64,000 nucleotides of DNA, taken from Pseudomonas sp. B33.4. GTDB lineage: Bacteria > Pseudomonadota > Gammaproteobacteria > Pseudomonadales > Pseudomonadaceae. A model generated the notes under the pieces. That model was not told the origin of the DNA. It did no database searches and worked only from the letters and a program-made list of their open reading frames with translations. Made by a program: the position numbers and the translations under genes. The DNA is taken from contig NZ_CP140706.1 in NCBI RefSeq assembly GCF_034555375.1, positions 177,001 through 241,000 on the forward strand. The letters run 5' to 3'. Positions 9,392-17,452 of this stretch are shown here, piece after piece. Position 1 is the stretch's first letter; the number at the start of each line of letters is the position of its first letter.

Positions 9392-10747
9392 ATGCTGGAT
9401 AGACTGTTAGCCCTGCTTGTTCTGGCGCTCGTCCTCGGCGTGCCGCTGGGCCTGATCTTCCTGGTCACCGGGCAGTTCCTGATGGACTTCGTGTTCTTCT
9501 ACCCGCTGTTCATGTCCGGGTTGTGGATTGCCGGTGGCCTGTATTTCTGGCTGCACTGGGAGCGCCACTGGCCGTGGCAGGACGACACCCTGCCGCCGCC
9601 ACTGGAAGGCGAGCCGCTGATCTCGATCCTGATCCCTTGCTACAACGAAGGCGACAACGCCGCCGACACCATCCACGCGGCGCTGGCCCAGCATTATCCG
9701 AACATCGAAGTCATTGCGATCAACGACGGCTCCAAGGACAACACCGCCGAAGTGCTCGATGCGCTGGCCAAGGAAGATCCACGTCTGCGCGTGCTGCATC
9801 TGGCGGAAAACCAGGGCAAGGCCGTCGCTCTGCGCATGGGCGCGATCGCTGCGCGCAGCGAATATCTGGTGTGCATCGACGGTGATGCGCTGTTGGCACC
9901 GAACACGGCGGCCTATCTGGTCGCACCGATGCTGGATAACGCACGTCTTGGCGCGGTGACCGGCAACCCACGGATTCGCACGCGTTCGACGCTGGTCGGG
10001 CGGGTTCAGGTCGGTGAGTTCTCCTCGATCATCGGTCTGATCAAACGTACGCAACGGGTGTTCGGACGGATCTTCACCGTCTCCGGAGTGATCGTCGCGT
10101 TCCGCCGTAGCGCGCTGAACCGGGTCGGTTACTGGAGCCCGGACATGATCACCGAAGACATCGACATCAGCTGGAAACTGCAACTGGATCACTGGAGCAT
10201 CTTCTACGAGCCGCGCGCGCTGTGCTGGATCCTCATGCCGGAAACCCTCGGCGGTCTGTGGAAACAGCGGTTGCGCTGGGCTCAGGGCGGCGCCGAAGTG
10301 CTGTTCAAGAACATCCGTGGCATCTGGCAGTACCGCCATCGTTACCTGTGGCCACTGCTGTTCGAATACTGCCTGTCGACCGGTTGGGCGTTTACCTTCC
10401 TGCTGTCGGTGATTTTCTGGGGCGTCGGCAAATTTGTGGTCATGCCGGAGGCGATCGCGGTGGATCACCTGATGCCGCCGGCATTTACCGGGTTGCTGCT
10501 GGCGTTTGTCTGTCTGGTGCAGTTCGCCGTCAGCATCATCATCGACCGCCGCTACGAGCCGGGGTTGGGCAAGACGATGTTCTGGGTGGTCTGGTACCCG
10601 ATTGCCTTCTGGTTTGTCAGTTTGCTGACCACGCTGGTCAGCTTCCCGAAAGTCTTGTTCGGCCAACATCAGAAACGTGCGCGTTGGGTCAGTCCCGACC
10701 GGGGTATCAAACCGATTGGCGACGACGAAGAGGAGGTCATCAAATGA
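9392..10747 (+). CDS. pgaC: PgaC, PNAG synthase (family 2 glycosyltransferase)
   Basis: Inner-membrane processive N-acetylglucosaminyltransferase that builds PNAG from UDP-GlcNAc. The 451-residue product has two N-terminal membrane segments, a GT2 domain with [27 protein letters not shown] (substrate/metal Asp pair), the catalytic TED in ITEDIDISW and the QRLRWAQGG motif, then C-terminal membrane segments. The stop overlaps the pgaD start. In E. coli the PgaC/PgaD pair binds c-di-GMP, which would couple this operon to the diguanylate cyclases further along (inference). Confidence 0.95.
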   Translation: MLDRLLALLVLALVLGVPLGLIFLVTGQFLMDFVFFYPLFMSGLWIAGGLYFWLHWERHWPWQDDTLPPPLEGEPLISILIPCYNEGDNAADTIHAALAQHYPNIEVIAINDGSKDNTAEVLDALAKEDPRLRVLHLAENQGKAVALRMGAIAARSEYLVCIDGDALLAPNTAAYLVAPMLDNARLGAVTGNPRIRTRSTLVGRVQVGEFSSIIGLIKRTQRVFGRIFTVSGVIVAFRRSALNRVGYWSPDMITEDIDISWKLQLDHWSIFYEPRALCWILMPETLGGLWKQRLRWAQGGAEVLFKNIRGIWQYRHRYLWPLLFEYCLSTGWAFTFLLSVIFWGVGKFVVMPEAIAVDHLMPPAFTGLLLAFVCLVQFAVSIIIDRRYEPGLGKTMFWVVWYPIAFWFVSLLTTLVSFPKVLFGQHQKRARWVSPDRGIKPIGDDEEEVIK

Positions 10748-11277
10748 AAATCATCCGGACCCGCCAGCGGCCCTTTCTGGTCGTGGTCGATGTGGTGCTT
10801 ACCGTGGTGGCGTGGGTGGGGCTGCTGTTCTTGCTGATCCGTGGACTATGGCCGTTGGTCGAAACCCATGCGGGCGGGCCGCGTATCGACAACTCGGCGT
10901 TTGAAGCGTTGGGCACCCTGCAGATTTATCTGTGGGTGGCGTTGGTCAACGCGGTGATTCTGATCGGTTGGGCGCGTTACCAGCAGCGCAAAAGCCGCAG
11001 TTTCGCCCAGCGCCGGCTGCCGTCGCCGGTGATCGACGATGAAGGGTTGAGCCAGAGCTTCAAACTCTGCGATGAGCGCTTTCAGAAACTGCGCACGCCC
11101 GGGGTGATGACCATTCACAACGATCAGGAAGGCGACATCAGCCATGTGGTGACGCATTTCTGGCCGGTTCAGCAGCAGGAGTTGCCGCCGCCGCTGGCAC
11201 CGCTGGAGCATCCACGGGTGATCTTTCTGCATGCCGAAGATGACGACAATCGCGAGCCGGTAAACCGGCTTACCTGA
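10744..11277 (+). CDS. pgaD: PgaD, PNAG synthase accessory membrane protein
   Basis: Small partner of PgaC in the inner membrane. The 177-residue product has two hydrophobic segments (about residues 13-36 and 58-80) and a polar C-terminal tail, the PgaD pattern, although the tail is longer than in E. coli. The ATG chosen overlaps the pgaC stop as ATGA and has GAGGAGG just upstream; a longer upstream extension of this frame lies wholly inside pgaC and is not needed. Last gene of the operon; a REP palindrome follows at once. Confidence 0.88.
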   Translation: MKIIRTRQRPFLVVVDVVLTVVAWVGLLFLLIRGLWPLVETHAGGPRIDNSAFEALGTLQIYLWVALVNAVILIGWARYQQRKSRSFAQRRLPSPVIDDEGLSQSFKLCDERFQKLRTPGVMTIHNDQEGDISHVVTHFWPVQQQELPPPLAPLEHPRVIFLHAEDDDNREPVNRLT

Positions 11278-11291
11278 AGCACGAAAACCCG

Positions 11292-11365
11292 TGTAGGAGC
11301 TGCCGAAGGCTGCGATCTTTTGACTTTAAAGATCAACAGATCGCAGCCTTCGGCAGCTCCTGCAC
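11292..11365. repeat. REP palindrome, GAGCTGCCGAAGGCTGCGATC class
   Basis: Inverted pair of the unit TGTAGGAGCTGCCGAAGGC between the convergent pgaD and Rieske/FAD genes. Related pairs occur near 26.6, 30.7 and 41.9 kb. Confidence 0.9.
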
Positions 11366-11373
11366 GGTTTTTT

Positions 11374-12897
11374 TCAATCGCGGATCAGTGTCCAGGCCTC
11401 TTCCATTGCCAGCGGTTGCTTCATGCGCTCGGCCAGCAGCGCCATGGCGCGTTCTTTTTCGCAGGCGACTGCAGCGACCAGAATGCCGTTTCTGCCGAAC
11501 AGACCAATAAATGGCGGATGTTCAGGCTCGCCGAGAAACTCCACTTCATCCCAATGTTCGGCGTGGCCGAGGTAGTCGTAATTCTTGCCGAAGTGCCAGG
11601 TCCAGAAGAACGGCACGTCCAGATAATGCTCCTCGCCACCCAGCATGTTGGTAGCCGCGACTCGCGCGTGCTGCTGGGCCAGGCGCCAATGTTCGATGCG
11701 TTGCGGCTGACCATGCAGCGGGAACGTGGCAATGTCGCCGATGGCCCACAGGCTTTCGCGCACGCGCATGCCGTCATCGACACGCAGCGACTGATCCTCT
11801 TCCCGAGGCAGTGAGGCGAATGCTTCGGTCGCCGGATGCACGCCGATCCCCGCCAGTACCAAGTCGGCTGAAAGGCGCAGACCATTGTCCAGCAGCACCG
11901 CTTCGACCTTGCCCTCCCCGATGATCTCTGTGGCTTCGTGCTCGGTGATGAATTTCACGCCGTTTTCCTCGTGCAAAGCGCGAATGGCTTTGCCCACGGC
12001 CTCACCGAATTGCGCGGCGAAGGGAATCGCGTGACGTGCGAGTACCGTGACGTCGAGGCCATGCTGGCGCAGGGCCGAGGCGCATTCGAGGGCGATGAAG
12101 CTGTCACCGATGATCACGGCGCGTTGATCGGGGCTGGCCGCTGTCATGATCTGTTTGGCTTGGGCTTTTGAGCGCAGTACGAACACCTGCGGAAGATCGG
12201 CGCCAGGCAATTTCAGCGTATTCGGCTCGCCACCGGTAGCCAGCACCGCCGCGTCATAACGCAGGGTCTGGCCATCGCTCAGGTGCAAAACCTTGCTTGA
12301 GGCGTCGAGAGAGGTGATTTCTTTTTCCAGCCGTTCGATGCGCTGCTCTTTATAAAAAGCTTCATCTCGCAGCGGAGGGGTTTCCTCGGGGGGCATTTCT
12401 CCTGCGAGAACAAATTTGCTCAGCACCGTGCGGTCGTAACCGGCATCTGCCTCGCGATCAATCATCACGATGCGGCCACCAAAACCTTTTTCCCGCAGCG
12501 CCGCCGCACATGCGGTACCGGCCGCACCCGCGCCGACGATTACGAACGTGCGGGAATCATCCGCCGGAGGGGTATGCGGATCCGTCAACGGCTGATCATC
12601 GACCCAGACCTCATCACCACGCAGCTCCAGCGGATAACGTTTGAGGCTGTCGAGCGCCGGTGGCTCGCACAACGCGCCATCCTCCGCGCGAAACTCAGCC
12701 TTGTGCCACGGGCAGATAAGGCGTCCGTGACACAACGCACCGTCAGCCAGCGGCGCGCCGGCATGTGGGCATTCGCCTTGAAATGCGCGTAATTGCCCAC
12801 CGGCGCGCAGCAGCACAATCTTGCATTCACCGATTTCAACTTGCAGGCCACGGTCTTCAGGGACATCGGCGATACGGGCGACGCGGTGCAGGGACAT
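11374..12897 (-). CDS. Rieske [2Fe-2S] / FAD-dependent oxidoreductase fusion (AIFM3-like)
   Basis: A 507-residue soluble flavoprotein with an N-terminal Rieske domain. Cluster ligands are visible as Cys43-Pro-His45 and Cys62-Pro-Trp-His65. From about residue 116 a pyridine-nucleotide-disulphide oxidoreductase fold begins with VIVGAGAAGTAC (FAD) and carries a second dinucleotide-binding region near RAVIIGDSFIALECA; a C-terminal reductase dimerisation domain follows. It resembles bacterial AIF3-type proteins and ferredoxin reductases of ring-hydroxylating systems, but no oxygenase gene is near, so the partner is unknown. It is monocistronic and divergent from the PEBP gene. Confidence 0.85.
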   Translation of the reverse strand: MSLHRVARIADVPEDRGLQVEIGECKIVLLRAGGQLRAFQGECPHAGAPLADGALCHGRLICPWHKAEFRAEDGALCEPPALDSLKRYPLELRGDEVWVDDQPLTDPHTPPADDSRTFVIVGAGAAGTACAAALREKGFGGRIVMIDREADAGYDRTVLSKFVLAGEMPPEETPPLRDEAFYKEQRIERLEKEITSLDASSKVLHLSDGQTLRYDAAVLATGGEPNTLKLPGADLPQVFVLRSKAQAKQIMTAASPDQRAVIIGDSFIALECASALRQHGLDVTVLARHAIPFAAQFGEAVGKAIRALHEENGVKFITEHEATEIIGEGKVEAVLLDNGLRLSADLVLAGIGVHPATEAFASLPREEDQSLRVDDGMRVRESLWAIGDIATFPLHGQPQRIEHWRLAQQHARVAATNMLGGEEHYLDVPFFWTWHFGKNYDYLGHAEHWDEVEFLGEPEHPPFIGLFGRNGILVAAVACEKERAMALLAERMKQPLAMEEAWTLIRD

Positions 12898-13037
12898 GGT
12901 CGGCTTCCTCGCGGGGCATTTCTCTTGTGAGTTTGCGTCGTAGTGCGAGGTTCAGCCATTTGCTACTGCCACGGCACGAACGGTACGGCTATAGTTTGCA
13001 GGCCGAACACGGCCCAACTGCACAAGGTGCTCCCGGA

Positions 13038-13598
13038 ATGACCCGATTGACCTCTCTCAACCCTTGGCTTGCGGCCATTGCCGTCACCCTTTGCGTGCAG
13101 TTTCCGGCGCAGGCCCAGGAGCGTTTCACCCTGAACATCCCGGGTGTTTCCGATAATCGCCTGTTCACCTCGGCCGCGGCCAGCGACGCGGCCGGTTGCG
13201 GCGGCAAGAACCAGTCGCCGGCCCTGAGCTGGAATGCTGGCCCCGCCGCGACCCAGAGTTACGCGATCGTCATGCATGATCCTGACGGCCAGAAAGGCCT
13301 GGGCGTCGATCACTGGATTCATTACGGCATCAAAGCCACCACGCACCAGATTGCTGCGGGCGTCGGCGCCAAGTCTGCGTTCGAAGGCGTCGGCGGCACC
13401 AACAGCAAAGGCAACACCCATTACATGGGGCCGTGCCCGCCAGTGGGCGACAGTGCGCACCACTACATCATCCAGATCTACGCACTGGATCTCGCGCCAG
13501 ACGCGTTGCCGGCCGGTTTGACCCGCGCCGAACTGATGGAGAAAATCAAAGGCCATGTGCTGCGCAACAGCAGTGCAGTGCGGCGTTATCACCGCTGA
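13038..13598 (+). CDS. Periplasmic YbhB/YbcL (PEBP, Raf-kinase-inhibitor-like) protein
   Basis: The 186-residue product has a cleavable signal peptide (PAQAQ near residue 27) and a phosphatidylethanolamine-binding-protein fold. Visible family motifs are the ligand-pocket DPDGQKGLGVDHWIHYGI and GPCPPVGDSAHHYIIQIYALD. Bacterial members have no settled function. The ATG chosen lies directly before the signal peptide; the frame is open further upstream but that part runs into the divergent gene. It is monocistronic. Confidence 0.85.
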   Translation: MTRLTSLNPWLAAIAVTLCVQFPAQAQERFTLNIPGVSDNRLFTSAAASDAAGCGGKNQSPALSWNAGPAATQSYAIVMHDPDGQKGLGVDHWIHYGIKATTHQIAAGVGAKSAFEGVGGTNSKGNTHYMGPCPPVGDSAHHYIIQIYALDLAPDALPAGLTRAELMEKIKGHVLRNSSAVRRYHR

Positions 13599-13685
13599 AG
13601 ATATTTTCAGTGGCGTTTAACCCGAACTGAAGGGGCCGCCCGTCTTAGTGGATGAATGATCAATTTCATCCCGAGGTCAGCCCCC

Positions 13686-15365
13686 ATGTCTCATCCTCTC
13701 TTGCGTCCTGTTGCGGTTGGTGTGCTATTGGCGCTCGCCGGCTGCGGTGCTTCGTCCACACCCGATTCCGCTGCTGTACCAGCGCCGGCGCAGCCTGAGG
13801 TGCTGGTTCAGCAGGAAGCGGTCACGGCTGACACTTCAATGGCCAAACGCGCGCTGTACAAGATGCCCAATGCGGGCAGTGCTCCGATGCCGTTGAGTGA
13901 AAGTTATCCACAGGGCTATCGCGAAACGCAGCGCGAGCAGTATCAGGCGTTGGCCGATAACCCGATCCATAGCGTCGTCGAAACCCCGGTTTCAACGTTC
14001 AGTGCTGACGTCGACACGGGCGCTTATGCCAACGTACGCCGGTTGCTCAATCAGGGCCGCCTGCCGCCGGAAGGCGCGGTACGGCTGGAAGAAATGGTCA
14101 ATTACTTCCGCTACGACTACGCGGTGCCCAGTGACGACTCGCCATTTGGCGTAACGACTGAATTGGCGGCCTCACCGTGGAACCCGCACACCCGCTTGCT
14201 GCGCATCGGCATCAAGGCCTCCGACCGCGCGGTGGCGGAACTGGCACCGGCCAATCTGGTGTTTCTGGTCGATGTGTCCGGCTCGATGGATCGCCGCGAA
14301 GGCCTGCCGATGGTCAAAAGCACGCTGAAATTGTTGGTCGATCAGTTGCGTGATCAGGATCGCGTTTCGTTGGTGGTGTATGCCGGCGAATCGAGAGTAG
14401 TGCTGGAGCCGACTTCCGGACGCGAGAAAGCGAAAATTCGTACGGCCATCGAGCAATTGACCGCGGGTGGCTCGACCGCTGGCGCCTCGGGTATCGAACT
14501 GGCCTACCAAATGGCGCAGCAGGCCTTCATCCCCAAAGGCATCAACCGCATCCTCTTGGCCACCGATGGTGATTTCAACGTCGGCGTCAGTGACTTCGAC
14601 AGCCTCAAACAAATGGCTGTGGATAAACGCAAAACCGGGATTTCGCTGACGACGCTGGGTTTCGGTGTGGATAACTACAATGAACACTTGATGGAACAAC
14701 TGGCTGATGCCGGCGACGGTAATTACGCCTACATCGACAACCTGCGCGAGGCGCGCAAAGTGCTGGTGGATCAGTTGAGTTCGACCCTCGCCGTGGTGGC
14801 GAAAAACGTCAAACTGCAGGTGGAATTCAACCCGGCACAGGTCAGCGAATATCGTCTGCTTGGCTACGAGAACCGCGCTCTGAAGCGTGAGGATTTCAGC
14901 AATGACAAAGTCGATGCCGGCGAAATCGGCGCAGGGCACACGGTGACTGCGCTGTACGAAATTGTTCCGGCAGGCGAGAAGGGCTGGCTGGAACCGCTGC
15001 GTTACGGTCGAAACGCAGCGGTGGTTTCCGGGAAAAGCGGAGAATTGGCCATGCTGCGTGTGCGTTATCAACGTCCTGACGGTGGGAAAAGTCTGCTGAT
15101 CGAGCGGCCGATTGCCAATCAAGTTGCGCCGGCCAGCGAAGACCTGCGCTTTGCCGCTGCCGTTGCCGCGTTCTCCCAACAACTCAAGGACGGTCGTTAC
15201 ACCGGCGACTTCAGCCTGAAAGACACCGAGGCATTGGCCCGTGGCGCTCGCGGTGATGATCGCTTCGGCTTGCGTAACGAGTTCGTGCAACTGGTCGAAC
15301 TGGCGCAGAGTTTGCGCAGCTCAACCGCATCGAATGCGCTGGCTACTGAACGACGGATCGAATAA
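13686..15365 (+). CDS. YfbK-like von Willebrand factor A lipoprotein
   Basis: A 559-residue protein with a lipoprotein signal (LALAGCG). It has the YfbK layout: an N-terminal vWF-associated domain (about residues 75-165, TFSADVDTGAYANVRR), a VWA domain with an intact MIDAS motif DVSGSMD (about residues 190-360), and a C-terminal DUF3520-type domain. GAGGT upstream supports the ATG chosen over one 30 nt earlier. The stop abuts the GTG start of the ECF sigma gene, so a surface or periplasmic metal-dependent adhesion-type protein is co-transcribed with a sigma factor. Whether it acts as signal receptor is inference. Confidence 0.85.
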   Translation: MSHPLLRPVAVGVLLALAGCGASSTPDSAAVPAPAQPEVLVQQEAVTADTSMAKRALYKMPNAGSAPMPLSESYPQGYRETQREQYQALADNPIHSVVETPVSTFSADVDTGAYANVRRLLNQGRLPPEGAVRLEEMVNYFRYDYAVPSDDSPFGVTTELAASPWNPHTRLLRIGIKASDRAVAELAPANLVFLVDVSGSMDRREGLPMVKSTLKLLVDQLRDQDRVSLVVYAGESRVVLEPTSGREKAKIRTAIEQLTAGGSTAGASGIELAYQMAQQAFIPKGINRILLATDGDFNVGVSDFDSLKQMAVDKRKTGISLTTLGFGVDNYNEHLMEQLADAGDGNYAYIDNLREARKVLVDQLSSTLAVVAKNVKLQVEFNPAQVSEYRLLGYENRALKREDFSNDKVDAGEIGAGHTVTALYEIVPAGEKGWLEPLRYGRNAAVVSGKSGELAMLRVRYQRPDGGKSLLIERPIANQVAPASEDLRFAAAVAAFSQQLKDGRYTGDFSLKDTEALARGARGDDRFGLRNEFVQLVELAQSLRSSTASNALATERRIE

Positions 15366-15977
15366 GTGAGTCGTCTGAAAGGCTTCATCAGTCAGCTGTT
15401 TGCCTCGGCAAACAGCTCAGCCGCCAACAGCGATGAATCGCTGCTGGCGCGTTATCGCGAGGGCGACGGCGCCGCGTTCGAGATGTTGTACGCGCGCCAT
15501 CGCCAAGGCCTGTACCGGTTTCTGCTCGGTTTGAGCGGTAAACCGGAACTGGCCGACGAAGTGTTTCAGGAGACCTGGCTGAGCCTGATCCGCAGCAGCA
15601 GTCAGCCACAAGGCCGGGCGACATTTCGTACATGGCTGTTCCAGATAGCGCGCAATCGCCTGATCGACCACTGGCGCAAACACGACGCCCGACAACCGCT
15701 GCATGACAGCTATGACGAACAAGCTCATGCCGTCAGTGACGAAGCTAACGATCCCGAACAACTGCTCAGCCTCAGCCGCGACAGCCAACGCCTGGAAAAT
15801 GCCCTGCAAACCCTGCCCGCCGACCAGCGCGAAGTGTTCCTGCTGCGCGCCCACGGCGACCTCGATCTGGCACAAATCGCCACTCTCACCGAAACGCCGC
15901 TGGAAACCGTCAAAAGCCGCTTGCGCTACGCCCAGCAAAAACTGCGTCGGCTGCTGGCCGAGGAGGTACTCACATGA
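15366..15977 (+). CDS. ECF-type RNA polymerase sigma factor
   Basis: A 203-residue sigma-70-family factor. Region 2 is at about residues 25-90 (FEMLYARHRQGLYRFLLGL, then DEVFQETWL) and region 4 at about residues 140-195 (LPADQREVFLLRAHGDLDL and the helix-turn-helix up to TVKSRLRYA). The linker is longer than in most ECF proteins. The start is GTG directly after the preceding stop. It overlaps the next gene by four bases, the usual way for a sigma factor to be paired with its anti-sigma. Target promoters are unknown; autoregulation is common in the family. Confidence 0.88.
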   Translation: MSRLKGFISQLFASANSSAANSDESLLARYREGDGAAFEMLYARHRQGLYRFLLGLSGKPELADEVFQETWLSLIRSSSQPQGRATFRTWLFQIARNRLIDHWRKHDARQPLHDSYDEQAHAVSDEANDPEQLLSLSRDSQRLENALQTLPADQREVFLLRAHGDLDLAQIATLTETPLETVKSRLRYAQQKLRRLLAEEVLT

Positions 15978-16570
15978 CTGACGCCCGCCAGACACCTGAA
16001 GATCCGCTGATCAAACACGTCCGCGAACAGCAAAATGCTGAGCCGCCAGCGCATCTCGATGCGTTCATCCTCAACGCCGCGCAGCGTCAAACCCCTGCGC
16101 TGAAACCAAGCCTGTGGCAACGCTGGCTGGACGCTTGCCGCAAACCACGCTGGCAAGTCGCGTTCGCCAGCCTCGTTGGCGTCGCATTGATGTTGTCGCT
16201 GGTGCAACGAGATCCTCAACCGCTGCGCCAGTACGACTACGCCCCGGCCCCAAGACTGGCCGTGCCCATGGCCGAAACGGAATCAGCGCAGCTGCATCGA
16301 TTGTCCGCCCCGGCCGGCGCCATGCCCGCACCCGCACCGATTATGGAAATGGCCGCACCCATGCAAAATGAAGCAATCAGCGCCGACGCAGCCAAACTCA
16401 GCAAACGCACCGCCGCCCCGGCAAACGGTCTCGACGCACAACTGCGCGAAGTCCTGCACCTGCGCGAATCCGGCCAATCGCAAGCTGCCGACAGCCTGTT
16501 CAACAACCTGCACAAACGCTACCCGAACGCCGATCTCGACGCCCGACTCCAACAGTTGCAGAAAAAATGA
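15974..16570 (+). CDS. Putative anti-sigma factor with one membrane segment
   Basis: The 198-residue product has a cytoplasmic N-terminal part of about 65 residues, one hydrophobic segment (WQVAFASLVGVALMLSLV, about residues 56-75) and an Ala/Pro/Met-rich periplasmic tail. No zinc-binding HxxxCxxC motif is present. Position right after an ECF sigma gene with ATGA overlap, plus topology, argue for an anti-sigma role; sequence alone does not prove it. Confidence 0.6.
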   Translation: MTDARQTPEDPLIKHVREQQNAEPPAHLDAFILNAAQRQTPALKPSLWQRWLDACRKPRWQVAFASLVGVALMLSLVQRDPQPLRQYDYAPAPRLAVPMAETESAQLHRLSAPAGAMPAPAPIMEMAAPMQNEAISADAAKLSKRTAAPANGLDAQLREVLHLRESGQSQAADSLFNNLHKRYPNADLDARLQQLQKK

Positions 16571-16650
16571 CCGCCTGCCCCCTCAGCCATTTGGCATTGC
16601 CCCGCAAAAACGCGCAATATCGGGCTATTGCCAATGCGCTGGAGGACAAC

Positions 16651-16857
16651 GTGGCAGCAAAAATTGACCGCATCGCCCAACTGCTCAACTGCCCGGACAA
16701 GGGCGAAGAGATGCGGCGAGCGATTACCGAGACGCGTAAGGAGTTTCTGCTGAATCAGCCGGAAGAGAATGTGCTTGAAGAAGAGGACGTCTTTGAGGAC
16801 GAGGCTGAGGAAGAAGACGACGATGATTACGATGAGTTTGACTGGACGACGGAGTGA
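16651..16857 (+). CDS. Small acidic protein of unknown function
   Basis: I prefer a GTG start giving 68 residues, because GGAGGA lies 4 nt before it; an ATG at 16567 would give 96 residues and overlap the preceding stop. The N-terminal half is a short helical region (AAKIDRIAQLLNC), the C-terminal half is almost all Glu and Asp. Such tails are seen in nucleic-acid mimics and chaperone-like proteins, but no role can be claimed. It may share the upstream operon; a terminator follows. Confidence 0.6.
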   Translation: MAAKIDRIAQLLNCPDKGEEMRRAITETRKEFLLNQPEENVLEEEDVFEDEAEEEDDDDYDEFDWTTE

Positions 16858-16887
16858 CAGCCGCCTCTCGCATTTTCGGCGCCCACA

Positions 16888-16922
16888 AAAAAGCCCCGGC
16901 CTTTATCAGTCCGGGGCTTTCT
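16888..16922 (+). terminator. Intrinsic terminator, possibly two-way
   Basis: AAAGCCCCGG / CCGGGGCTTT stem with A-run before and T-run after, between the small acidic protein gene and the convergent tRNA-Arg gene, so it can serve both strands. Confidence 0.85.
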
Positions 16923-16933
16923 CGTTAAATCAA

Positions 16934-17010
16934 TGGTGCACCAGGCGGGATTCGAACCCACGACCCCTGCCTTCGGAGGGCAGTACTCTATCCAGCTGAG
17001 CTACTGGTGC
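16934..17010 (-). tRNA. tRNA-Arg(CCG)
   Basis: 77 nt on the minus strand, folding as a full cloverleaf: acceptor GCACCAG / CTGGTGC, D arm GCTCAGCTGGATAGAGT, anticodon loop CTCCGAA (anticodon CCG, reading CGG), T arm GTGGGTTCGAATCCCGC, and an encoded CCA end. No integrase or attachment-site duplication is seen beside it. Confidence 0.95.
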
Positions 17011-17452
17011 AGCGGGCGACATCATACCTAGGTCGGCTCGGGGCGTCCATGCTGGGTTTCGGCGCGGATTGTCAGTGCGCGTGTCGGCGCAAATCGCTGC
17101 ATTCCTTAAAGCTGTAACGTCCTGCAAAACCCTCGTTTGGCGCTTTCGCGGGACTGATCTAAGGTTTGCCTGCGGCTGGAGCTTTTTGCTCGTTGATCTG
17201 AAAAAATCCACAAACACGTCGTTTTTGTTCTTTTTTTCGAACGACCTATTGTCCTTTAACCCCTTTGATCCTACGATCCGTTTGAGATTTCAAACGCTCG
17301 TTGACCGGGCGTTGACGCGCCGGTGGTTCGAATCGTCCACGGTTGATGCGCCACACCCGGTCACTGATTTCCCTGACGGCAGCCTTGCGAGGCGCCTTTC
17401 TACAATCATAATTTGCTCCGCGCAGGCCGCGGTGCTGTTAAGGAAAGCCGAC
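17011..17452. other. 442-bp region between tRNA-Arg and gabD
   Basis: No convincing gene. It is more AT-rich than its surroundings in the middle (a long T-run near 17220-17240) and carries the 7-bp inverted repeat listed separately. It should hold the promoters of gabD and of the divergent tRNA gene. The gabD frame is open back to 17069, but that part lacks the conserved GabD start. Confidence 0.6.
17279..17296. promoter_or_regulatory. Inverted repeat upstream of gabD, possible operator
   Basis: CGTTTGA-GATT-TCAAACG, perfect 7-bp arms, about 157 bp before the gabD start. Role is a guess from position. Confidence 0.35.

Noticed and set aside
4987..9468. Very long open frame (about 1490 codons) on the minus strand across pgaA and pgaB
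   Set aside because: It is a by-product of GC-rich codon bias opposite well-recognised genes; the translation is His/Arg/Gln-rich without domains and overlaps two certain pga genes.
10222..10743. Upstream extension of the pgaD frame by 174 codons
   Set aside because: Lies entirely in another frame of pgaC; the ATG at 10744 has a ribosome site and the correct PgaD N-terminus.
16934..17010. tRNA-Arg as an integration site of a genomic island
   Set aside because: No integrase gene or duplicated tRNA 3' end is seen nearby, and the flanking genes are core Pseudomonas genes.
17165..17195. Possible sigma-54 promoter (TGGAGCTTTTTGCTC) before gabD
   Set aside because: The GG-GC spacing is 8 bases, not the required 10.
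17069..17452. Upstream extension of the gabD frame by 128 codons
   Set aside because: Gives a non-homologous Phe/Ser-rich N-terminus; standard GabD length and start are at 17453.
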